64,000 nucleotides of DNA from Pseudomonadota bacterium (lineage in GTDB: Bacteria > Desulfobacterota > WTBG01 > JAPLJA01), in contig JAPLJA010000033.1 of the NCBI GenBank assembly GCA_026388815.1, forward strand, positions 1-64,000, read 5' to 3'. Positions 53,041 through 60,594 of this stretch are shown here, in pieces (within the stretch, counting starts at the first letter, position 1; every line of letters begins with the position of its first letter). Both the position numbers and the translations under genes were made by a program. A model generated the notes under the pieces. It was not told the DNA's origin. It worked only from the letters and a program-made list of their open reading frames with translations, and did no database searches.

Positions 53041-53715
53041 TTGAAACTAATCTGGATTTCGCATGTTATCGAACGATCAACACCCAGGTACGGGGGAGTA
53101 TATGATACCTTTGTTCAACCTTGTAGCAATATTGAGACAGGCGATACCTGTAATACGAGTCGCCTGACAATTTCCAGCCACGCAGGCACGCATGTTGATA
53201 CACCTTCCCATTTTATTGACAAGGGGAAGACCATCGTTGATTATCCCCCTGAAACATGGGTATTCAATTTCCCTCGGCTATTAGAAATTTCGGTTCAGCC
53301 CGGTGAATTGATCGATCTGCAGAAGCTACCTTCAGATTTATCAGTGAATCATCAAGTGGATTTAGTTTTGTTGCGTACCGGTTTTGAGCAGTGTAGAGAT
53401 GATGAGCTTTACTGGAAAAGTGGGCCAGGCATTGCTTCCTCGATGGCAGTTGATCTAAGCAAATTTTATCCATCAATACGTGCATTAGGAGTGGATTTCA
53501 TTTCCATATCAAGTTTTTGTCATCGTGAAGAAGGCAGAAAGGCGCACAAGGCATTTCTTGGACAAGAGATATTATTATTTGAAGATTTATCCCTCAAAGA
53601 GATCAGTCATTCGGAGAGCTTGAACCGAGTAATAGCCTTGCCGCTGCGATTCACCGGCGCTGATGGCGCGCCATGCACAATATTAGGGTGGGAGAAGGAT
53701 AATGAGAAAATATGA
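53041..53715 (+). CDS. Cyclase-family (kynurenine formamidase-like) metal hydrolase
   Basis: 225 residues if TTG 53041 starts the protein: the frame then begins (M)KLIWISHVIERSTPRYGG, which matches the family's usual KIIDLSHPL start; the track's 52972 is inside the upstream gene. SSHAGTHVDTPSHF (about 45-58) is the metal-binding signature of the PF04199 family, which includes kynurenine formamidases and isatin hydrolases. Whether the role here is hydrolysing an amide or lactone, or cyclising, is unknown. No ribosome site is clear. It overlaps the HAD gene by 14 nt. Confidence 0.8.
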   Translation: MKLIWISHVIERSTPRYGGVYDTFVQPCSNIETGDTCNTSRLTISSHAGTHVDTPSHFIDKGKTIVDYPPETWVFNFPRLLEISVQPGELIDLQKLPSDLSVNHQVDLVLLRTGFEQCRDDELYWKSGPGIASSMAVDLSKFYPSIRALGVDFISISSFCHREEGRKAHKAFLGQEILLFEDLSLKEISHSESLNRVIALPLRFTGADGAPCTILGWEKDNEKI

Positions 53716-54340
53716 TGCCGTCATCTTTGATTTTGATGGTGTTCTGGTTGAATCTGTAGATGTCAAGACCCAGGCTTTTGCAGCACTATATGCAGAATAT
53801 GGGCAGGAAATCGTTGAAAAGGTTATTGCCTATCATTTACAACATGCCGGCGTATCCCGCTTTGACAAATTTCGGTATTTTCAGGAAGTATTGTTGGGTA
53901 AGCGTCTAAGTGAAGAAGAGGAAAAGATGCTTTGTGTACAATTTTCCGAATTGGTTGTTGATGCTGTCGTCGTCGCGCCATGGGTACCAGGAGCCAAAGA
54001 ATTTTTAGAACGTTTTTACAAGGAAATACCTCTGTTCATTGCATCTGGTACTCCAGATGATGAAATCAAAGAGATTGTAAATAGACGGCAAATGTCGCAT
54101 TATTTTGTTTCAATTCATGGTACACCGGCAAAAAAAGCTGAAATTATTAACACTATTTGGAATAAATTTGGTTTTGAGAGAAAGCGTATGCTGATGGTTG
54201 GCGATGCCGTCGCTGATTACGAGGGAGTTATTCTGACGGGTATATGTTTTATTGGACGAGTTCAGCATTTGGATAAGAACACATTTCCTGAAAGTGTACA
54301 TGTAATCAAGGATTTATGCATGTTGCATCATTATGTATAG
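53702..54340 (+). CDS. HAD-superfamily phosphatase (phosphoglycolate phosphatase/beta-PGM type)
   Basis: 212 residues with the nucleophile motif VIFDFDGVLVES (about residues 7-18), a helical cap, IASGTPDDEIKEI (Ser motif) and MLMVGDAVADYEGV (acidic motif). It belongs to the capped HAD type that dephosphorylates small sugar or acid phosphates. Its gene overlaps both neighbours, so it probably acts on the product of the same unit. It is different from the cap-less KdsC-like protein at 18077. Confidence 0.86.
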   Translation: MRKYDAVIFDFDGVLVESVDVKTQAFAALYAEYGQEIVEKVIAYHLQHAGVSRFDKFRYFQEVLLGKRLSEEEEKMLCVQFSELVVDAVVVAPWVPGAKEFLERFYKEIPLFIASGTPDDEIKEIVNRRQMSHYFVSIHGTPAKKAEIINTIWNKFGFERKRMLMVGDAVADYEGVILTGICFIGRVQHLDKNTFPESVHVIKDLCMLHHYV

Positions 54341-56276
54341 TAATGGCGAAAAATCGATGTCAAATGAGTCTCATGATAGTATCGTAATATCTTTACCTTG
54401 TTCAAGCCTTTCTACAATTACATCTTTTTTTGATCATGAAGTATCGGTTCCGTGGCTTTATCTTGGCAAGGATTACTTTAAAAAAAGTTGGTTAGAAAAG
54501 AAATTGGGGAGTAAATATTTTCTTATAGATATTGCCAAGCTCCTTGATCAAGTTGCAAAAGACATAAGGAACGATCATGTCAGTTGGATAGACGAATTGA
54601 ATAAAATTAATGGTCAAAACATTGATTGGTGGTTTGCTTCGATATCTTCGAGGAATATTTACTGTAGTAACTTGTTCCAATTTTGCTGTTATTTGGAAGT
54701 CTTAAAGCGGCTCTGGATTGATCAAGGAATTCGTCCACGATTGCTTTTTGTGGAATCTGTCGGTTTATCAAAGGTCATCCAGAAGTGGGCATTCAATAAA
54801 GGCATTATCACGTATGTTATTAATCAACATATTCTTCTATTGAAGCGTATAAGTAATTGTTTTTATCTCATCATGCGATATGTTAATTTTATCATTGCTT
54901 TGATAGTAAAATGGCTTGCTGCCTTTATAACAAGATTAGGATCGATTCCAAATCAAGGACAGGGAGATTTATTTGCCATCATAGATACGTTCATTCATGA
55001 AAATAGTCTATCTGAGGATGGCTCTTTTAAGGACCGATACTATCCACATCTTCATGAGTATTTAGGTGAGCGTGGCCTATACTCAATGATACATCCAGTT
55101 CTTCATGGCTTTCGCTTTAATTATTTTTCTATCTATCAGAGAATGCGCAGATCCAAATCGCATTTTATCATTCCTGAAGATTACCTGGGTATTCTTGACT
55201 ATCTATGGATCATTTCTCATCCGCTTCGCGTATTGAGAACTGAAGTCGTGATGGTTCGATTTCGCGAGCATGATTTAGAGAATATTACGAATGAAGAAAA
55301 ATGGATTACAGCATGTTCTGGGCTTCAAGCTGCTTTAATCTATCGGCTATTTATAAAGCTTGGTCGTTCAGATATGCGTCCAAAAATTATTATTAACTGG
55401 TATGAAAATCAGGTAATTGATAAAGCCCTCATTGCCGGCGCCCGAAAAGCGTTTCCAAGAGCGAAAATAATTGGGGCACAGATGTTCATTCATTCACCGA
55501 ATCATTTGAACTTATTTCCATGCCAATCGGAGGTTAATGCGAGTATTATCCCGGATATGCTTCTTGAAACGAGCGAATACCAATGTAATGTTGCTGCCAG
55601 TTTTTGCAAAAATATAACGTGCAGGCCAGCAGCGGCGTTACGATATGCACATTTGTTTACTGATATGCGGGTAGATGTCGCAGAATTCGACGCCTCAGTA
55701 GTAAATATCTTAATACTGTTACCCTTTGATGTCGCCGAATCTATAGAGATGCTGGATGTGATTAAGAAAGCAATTTATTACCTTGAGGAAAATATCAAAT
55801 TCATAATAAAAATTCATCCCGATAATTCGCCAGAGTTTTTATTAAAATTCTTTGGCGCACATGGGTTCCCGCCTCAATTTGAGATATTTTATGGTAGCCT
55901 GCCTGAGGCTTTGCAGAGCGCGTCTATGGTAATTTCTTCGAACTCAAGTTCTATGGTAGAGGCAGCGGTGTATGGTTTACCTATAATCTTTTTAAGTCAG
56001 CAAACAGTACTCAACCAAAATCTGCTAACAAATATGATGAAACATACAAAAATTGTCATGGAATGTTTTTCTGTTTCAGATTTGATTGTAGCAATTAAAA
56101 AATATATCTTTTTATCAAAGGAAGAAAAAAAAGAATATATTTCGATTGGCAAAAATATTAGAGATATTTTCTTTACAGAAATAAATGAAGAAACCATGAA
56201 AGCTTTCATTGACCAAGATATTACATCGATTGCTAATGAAGAAAACAATAACTATGTATCAGGAAAAGTTATCTAA
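54333..56276 (+). CDS. Large GT-B-like surface carbohydrate biosynthesis protein
   Basis: 647 residues (start ATG 54333 or 54357). A hydrophobic segment at about 175-197 (YLIMRYVNFIIALIVKWLAAF) suggests membrane attachment. The C-terminal half has IIGAQMFIHSPNHLNLFPCQ, ILILLPFDVAESIEML, FIIKIHPDNSPEF and MVISSNSSSMVEAAVYGLP, a GT-B pattern seen in capsule polymerases, polysialyltransferases and CDP-glycerol glycerophosphotransferases. It is related in layout, but not closely, to the LIC12162-type protein at 43867. A chain-elongating transferase is plausible. AT-rich. Confidence 0.65.
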   Translation: MYSNGEKSMSNESHDSIVISLPCSSLSTITSFFDHEVSVPWLYLGKDYFKKSWLEKKLGSKYFLIDIAKLLDQVAKDIRNDHVSWIDELNKINGQNIDWWFASISSRNIYCSNLFQFCCYLEVLKRLWIDQGIRPRLLFVESVGLSKVIQKWAFNKGIITYVINQHILLLKRISNCFYLIMRYVNFIIALIVKWLAAFITRLGSIPNQGQGDLFAIIDTFIHENSLSEDGSFKDRYYPHLHEYLGERGLYSMIHPVLHGFRFNYFSIYQRMRRSKSHFIIPEDYLGILDYLWIISHPLRVLRTEVVMVRFREHDLENITNEEKWITACSGLQAALIYRLFIKLGRSDMRPKIIINWYENQVIDKALIAGARKAFPRAKIIGAQMFIHSPNHLNLFPCQSEVNASIIPDMLLETSEYQCNVAASFCKNITCRPAAALRYAHLFTDMRVDVAEFDASVVNILILLPFDVAESIEMLDVIKKAIYYLEENIKFIIKIHPDNSPEFLLKFFGAHGFPPQFEIFYGSLPEALQSASMVISSNSSSMVEAAVYGLPIIFLSQQTVLNQNLLTNMMKHTKIVMECFSVSDLIVAIKKYIFLSKEEKKEYISIGKNIRDIFFTEINEETMKAFIDQDITSIANEENNNYVSGKVI

Positions 56277-56540
56277 TTTATATTCGTCGTTGTTTCTGCC
56301 TTATAAATTTGGTTTTGTTCTTGGACATACATATTTGACAAATCAGCAAATCCTCAAGATGAGAGAGATTCTATATTCTCATGGCAATCAGGAAATTTTA
56401 GATGAATATGAAACAAAAATGGTAAATTTAATCGGTTCAGCAGGGTATGGAATCAGTTTTGCTGCCGGCAGGATGGCATTTTACTCGATTCTTCAAGCAC
56501 TAAATATTAGATATGGCGATGAAGTCATATTATTCGGTTT
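56254..56540 (+). pseudogene. DegT/EryC1 aminotransferase N-terminal fragment, fused to a GT4 fragment
   Basis: From ATG 56254 the frame reads like the start of an aminotransferase: FVLGHTYLTNQQILKMREIL, NLIGSAGYGISFAAGRMAFYSILQALNI and YGDEVILFGF (compare GDEVILPAYTC). Near 56540 it changes without a frame break into glycosyltransferase sequence and ends at 56625. The Schiff-base Lys and the rest of the enzyme are missing. Its start overlaps the end of the preceding gene, so it was once part of that operon. The join marks a recombination point. Confidence 0.78.
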
Positions 56541-56791
56541 TGCGAGTGTCGAAGCGATGGCACATCAGTTGCGCGTTGTTGCAACAAATACTGGAGGGAT
56601 ACCTGAAGTAGTGGTTAATGCTTAAGGTAGCTACGGTGTGGATAACCGTGATGTAGATTCCTACGTCCGATGCATTATTTATTAATCTTTTGAAGGATGA
56701 AGGCCTGAGGAGGGAACAGGGGAAAAGGGTTATGAAAGGTACCATAAGTATTTTACTGCAGAACGTATGTCCCTTTAGTATGTGTGAATAA
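56541..56791 (+). pseudogene. Decayed C-terminal end of a family 4 glycosyltransferase
   Basis: VEAMAHQLRVVATNTGGIPEVVVNA is the conserved C-terminal domain of GT4 enzymes. After a stop (56623-56625) the same frame continues GVDNRDVDSYVRCIIY to a second stop, and a shifted frame then gives LLKDEGLRREQGKRVMKGT, again typical GT4, ending at 56789-56791. Two stops and one frameshift make this a pseudogene. No N-terminal GT4 half is nearby. Bases 56792-56869 hold nothing recognisable. Confidence 0.82.
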
Positions 56792-56869
56792 TACACAGTC
56801 TGGTGGTGCAAAAGTGAACACATGTGTACTGCAAGACCAGTATGATAAAATACAGATAAGAGAATTTGC

Positions 56870-58327
56870 ATGAAAATAGATCGGATTCTCCTTATTGCTC
56901 CACCCGCCTTCACCACGAAGAGATGGCGGGATATAAATCCGCTTCCTCCGATGGGGCTCGGTTATCTTGCATCTGTAGCCGAAGGTTTAGGAATAAAGGT
57001 AAAGATTCTTGATTGTCTAATGCATGGGTGGGAACATGAAGAATGTGTTGATAAAAACTTCGTCCGAGTTGGATTATCGGATAAGGAGATTGAAGAGAAA
57101 ATTATTGAGTTCAAGCCTGATCTTGTTGGGATAAATTGCCAATTTAGCAGGCAATATAAGATTTATCACAAGATTTTTTCTCTGATAAAAAAGGTTGACC
57201 AGCGCATAATAGTCGTTGCCGGTGGTCCTCACGCAACCGTTTGCCCAGAAGAGGTGCTCAACGATGATAATTGTGATTATCTTTTGTCTGGTGAAGCAGA
57301 AGATTCATTTCGTGAACTGATCGAAGCACTCCAACAGGACACCGAAATTGCATCCATCGATGGATTAGGATGGAAGACTAAGGAAAAGCTCCAGCTTAAC
57401 CCGAAAATGAAATTCATTCATGATCTTAATGCACTTCCTTTTCCGGCTTATCATATAATGGAGTTGGATAAGTATTTTGGTTTGGACACGTCTCATGGCA
57501 CAAGGCACAAGAAACGTTTTTGTCCCATTATTACATCGCGCGGATGTCCTGCCAAATGCACTTTCTGCAGTGCACACCAGGTATGGGGCAATAAATACAG
57601 AATGAGATCGGTAGAAAATGTTATTGAGGAAATGAGGTTGCTTAAAGATCGATACGGTGTCGAAGAAATCATGTTCGAAGACGATAATGTGACAGCAGAT
57701 GCCAAGAGAGCAAAACTCTTATTTTCGAGGATGATAGATGAGCGTTTTGACTTTGTTTGGGATACTCCGAATGGTGCTGGCGTATGGTCAATGGATGAGG
57801 AACTGATTGATTTAATGAAACAATCTGGTTGCATTATGTTGAATTTCCCGGTTGAGAGTGGTTCGCAACATGTTTTGAAGAATATAATCAAGAAGCCCCT
57901 TGACTTGGGAAAAGTTAAGAGGTTAGTAAAATATTGTCAGAAAATTCGTCTGGACCATTCCATGTTTATAGTTATTGGCAGTCCGGGCGAAAAAATAACG
58001 AATATGTGGGAATCATTCAAATTCGCAGTGGAATGTGGGTGTTTTTCTCCTCATATATCTGTTGCAACGCCTTATCCTGGGACTCAACTATATGAAGACT
58101 GTGTTAAGAATGGTTATTTTGCAAGACCCTATTCACTTGATGACCTTTTTATTAGAAGCTTTCTTATCAGAACGCCGGATTGGAACGAGGAAGACTTGAA
58201 GAAGGTTCTTTTCAGAGGAAATCTTTATCTTAAACTAAAAAGTATAATAGTACATCCATCCAAAATAATAAAATATGCTATCAAAATTATCTTAAGACCA
58301 TCGATAGTTATTCAACTGTTCAAGTAA
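56870..58327 (+). CDS. B12-binding-type radical SAM enzyme
   Basis: 485 residues. The cobalamin-type domain has NPLPPMGLGYLASVAEGLGI, VAGGPHATVCPEEVL and LLSGEAEDSFREL. The cluster motif SRGCPAKCTFC lies near residue 227, and FPVESGSQHVLKN and VATPYPGTQLY follow. It follows the pseudogene region with a 79-nt gap and no strong ribosome site, so it may have its own promoter. Fifth B12-type radical SAM protein in the window. Substrate unknown. Confidence 0.86.
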   Translation: MKIDRILLIAPPAFTTKRWRDINPLPPMGLGYLASVAEGLGIKVKILDCLMHGWEHEECVDKNFVRVGLSDKEIEEKIIEFKPDLVGINCQFSRQYKIYHKIFSLIKKVDQRIIVVAGGPHATVCPEEVLNDDNCDYLLSGEAEDSFRELIEALQQDTEIASIDGLGWKTKEKLQLNPKMKFIHDLNALPFPAYHIMELDKYFGLDTSHGTRHKKRFCPIITSRGCPAKCTFCSAHQVWGNKYRMRSVENVIEEMRLLKDRYGVEEIMFEDDNVTADAKRAKLLFSRMIDERFDFVWDTPNGAGVWSMDEELIDLMKQSGCIMLNFPVESGSQHVLKNIIKKPLDLGKVKRLVKYCQKIRLDHSMFIVIGSPGEKITNMWESFKFAVECGCFSPHISVATPYPGTQLYEDCVKNGYFARPYSLDDLFIRSFLIRTPDWNEEDLKKVLFRGNLYLKLKSIIVHPSKIIKYAIKIILRPSIVIQLFK

Positions 58328-58367
58328 ATTTATAAGCGGTAAAAGAAGATAAGAAAGGAATTTAACT

Positions 58368-59474
58368 ATGCTACCAGTATCCAGACCATCAATAGGCAGT
58401 GAGGAACTTGAAGAAGTAAAAAAAGTGTTTGATACGGGATGGCTTGGCTTGGGGTCAACAGTTTTTGAGTTTGAAAACGCGGTTAAGGAATATTTGGGGG
58501 CTAAAAACGTTATTGCCGTAAATACTGGGACGACGGCACTCCACATTGCATTTGATGCCTTTGGTATCACCGAAGGGGACGAGGTCATTGTTCCATCCCT
58601 TACCTTCTGTGCATCTATCCAGGTCATTACCGCCTTGAGGGCAATCCCTGTATTCTGTGAGGTTGATCCTGATACATTAAATATTGACATTAATGATCTG
58701 AGAAAAAGAATAACTCCCAGAATAAAGGCGATCATGCCCATACACTACTGCGGGAATGCCTGTGATATGGATAGTCTTCTGGATATTGGCAAAAAGCATA
58801 GCATTCTCATTATTGAAGATGCTGCACATGCTTTTGGCTCATCTTATAAAGGGAAAAAGATAGGAAGTTTTGGTGATGTTACCTGCTTCAGTTTCGACCC
58901 CATAAAAAACATTACCTGTGGTGAAGGCGGGGCAGTGGTGCTCTCTGACGATGATATTGCGGAAGAAATTCGTCGAAAGAGAATTTTGGGAATAGATAAG
59001 GACACTTGGCACCGATACCAAAACAAAAAGAGCTGGTTCTATGAAGTGACTACACAGGGGTACCGTTATCACATGAGCAACATCAATGCGGCAATCGGGC
59101 TTGCCCAATTAAAAAAGATAAGTGTATTTATAGAAAAAAAGAGGAAAATTGTTGCGACCTACAATGAGGCTTTTAGGTACTTAAAGGGCATTAAGATTCT
59201 GAACTGGAACCGTGATGAAACTGTTCCCTTCACATATATGATAAGAGTTCTTGATGGCAGACGTGGCGAAATGATGGATTTCCTGAATGAAAAGGGCGTG
59301 GGTACTGGTGTCCACTACATCCCGAATCATCTGCAACCATTCTTCAAGCCTTTCTCTACACCACTGCCCATTACAGAACAAGTTTATGAAGAGATACTTA
59401 CACTACCCCTATATTACGATATGACTGAGAACGATATAGATTTGGTGATTCAATCAATCATTGCCTTTTTTTAG
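58368..59474 (+). CDS. DegT/DnrJ/EryC1/StrS sugar aminotransferase
   Basis: A complete 368-residue PLP-dependent aminotransferase: LPVSRPSIGSEELEEV, VNTGTTALHIAFDAFGI, IEDAAHAFGSSYKGK, the Schiff-base Lys in SFDPIKNITCGEGGAVVL (about residue 183), YRYHMSNINAAIGLAQL and the closing LPLYYDMTENDIDLVIQSI. It amino-transfers to a 3- or 4-keto NDP-sugar. Of the three intact DegT-type genes here it is the most canonical. AGGAATTTAACT precedes the ATG. Confidence 0.92.
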   Translation: MLPVSRPSIGSEELEEVKKVFDTGWLGLGSTVFEFENAVKEYLGAKNVIAVNTGTTALHIAFDAFGITEGDEVIVPSLTFCASIQVITALRAIPVFCEVDPDTLNIDINDLRKRITPRIKAIMPIHYCGNACDMDSLLDIGKKHSILIIEDAAHAFGSSYKGKKIGSFGDVTCFSFDPIKNITCGEGGAVVLSDDDIAEEIRRKRILGIDKDTWHRYQNKKSWFYEVTTQGYRYHMSNINAAIGLAQLKKISVFIEKKRKIVATYNEAFRYLKGIKILNWNRDETVPFTYMIRVLDGRRGEMMDFLNEKGVGTGVHYIPNHLQPFFKPFSTPLPITEQVYEEILTLPLYYDMTENDIDLVIQSIIAFF

Positions 59475-59503
59475 TCAGCGTTTACATGGCGCGGGAATAT
59501 TAA

Positions 59504-60442
59504 ATGAAACCAGCAGTGAGCATTAATCTTTGTTGTTACAATTCGGAAAATTATTTGCGAGAAACGATAGACAGTATTGTAAAACAGACATATAAAAACT
59601 GGGAGCTTATAGTAATTAACGATGGTTCGTCAGACTCGACAGAATCCATAATTTATGAATATATAAAAAAAGGGTACCCAATAATTTATCATTACCAGGA
59701 AAACAAGGGGCTTGGATATTCCCGGAACGAGGCGCTTAAACGTTCAAATGGTGAATTTATTGCCCTTATTGATCATGACGATATCTGGATGCCCAACAAA
59801 TTAGAAATGCAAATACCGTGTTTCGAAAAGAAGCCCACTATTGGTTTTGTTTTTAGTAATGCGATATATTTCTCAAACTCAAGTAAGAATATAAGATTTA
59901 ATTTGTATGGAAACCGCAAACCGCCTAGTGGGAGAATATTTGGTGAATTATTAAAACGTAATTTTATATGTATATCAACTGTCATTATCAAAAAGACAGC
60001 ACTGATGGAACTTGAACAAAAGTTTGATGAGAGATTCAAGTTCGGAGAAGAATTAGATGTTTTTTTAAGAATATTATACAAATGGGAAAGTGTATATGTA
60101 GATGGGTATTTAACGATGTACAGGATGCATGCAAATAGTTTAACGTCCCGAATGCCTGAAGTAATTCCTAAAGAAATGGAGATGATTATTTCAAGGCTAA
60201 AACGGTTATATCCTGAGATAGAAACGAATTATAAATATGAGCTGAATGTAATGAGAGCTAATATACAATATTTATACGCTTTAGAAGATTTCCGTTGCAA
60301 TAGAAGGAAGGATTTAAGAAAACGACTTGCGCCCTATCTTATGATAGAGAAAAAGTTGTGGATGCCATACATTTTTTCTTTTTTACCTTTCTCTTTTTAT
60401 AAATACTTGCTAAGTCTGAAAAAAAACCAATATAAATTTTAA
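59504..60442 (+). CDS. Family 2 glycosyltransferase
   Basis: 312 residues with VSINLCCYNSENYLRETIDSIVKQTYKNWELIVINDGSSDST at the N-terminus and ALIDHDDIWMPNKL (DXD-like metal site, about residue 91). ERFKFGEELDVFLRI is the catalytic-base region. AT-rich, ending in an aromatic, Lys-rich tail (YKYLLSLKKNQYKF) that could sit on the membrane. It adds a sugar of unknown identity. It is the last AT-rich gene before composition returns to that of the window's left end. Confidence 0.88.
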   Translation: MKPAVSINLCCYNSENYLRETIDSIVKQTYKNWELIVINDGSSDSTESIIYEYIKKGYPIIYHYQENKGLGYSRNEALKRSNGEFIALIDHDDIWMPNKLEMQIPCFEKKPTIGFVFSNAIYFSNSSKNIRFNLYGNRKPPSGRIFGELLKRNFICISTVIIKKTALMELEQKFDERFKFGEELDVFLRILYKWESVYVDGYLTMYRMHANSLTSRMPEVIPKEMEMIISRLKRLYPEIETNYKYELNVMRANIQYLYALEDFRCNRRKDLRKRLAPYLMIEKKLWMPYIFSFLPFSFYKYLLSLKKNQYKF

Positions 60443-60594
60443 CACTCCCACATTTAAATAAGATATCTGTTGGAGAATGATTCCGAACGTAAATACTTAT
60501 TGGAGACTGGTTGTAGAATGTGACTTGCTGGATTATATTAGCGTTAGTCCTTTATGCTCCACCCCATGAAGAGTGGAGAGGTTATAGCTGTTAA

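Noticed and set aside
60557-60578. Hairpin CTCCAC/GTGGAG considered as terminator after the AT-rich GT2 gene
   Set aside because: Only 6 bp, a 10-nt loop and no T-run follows.
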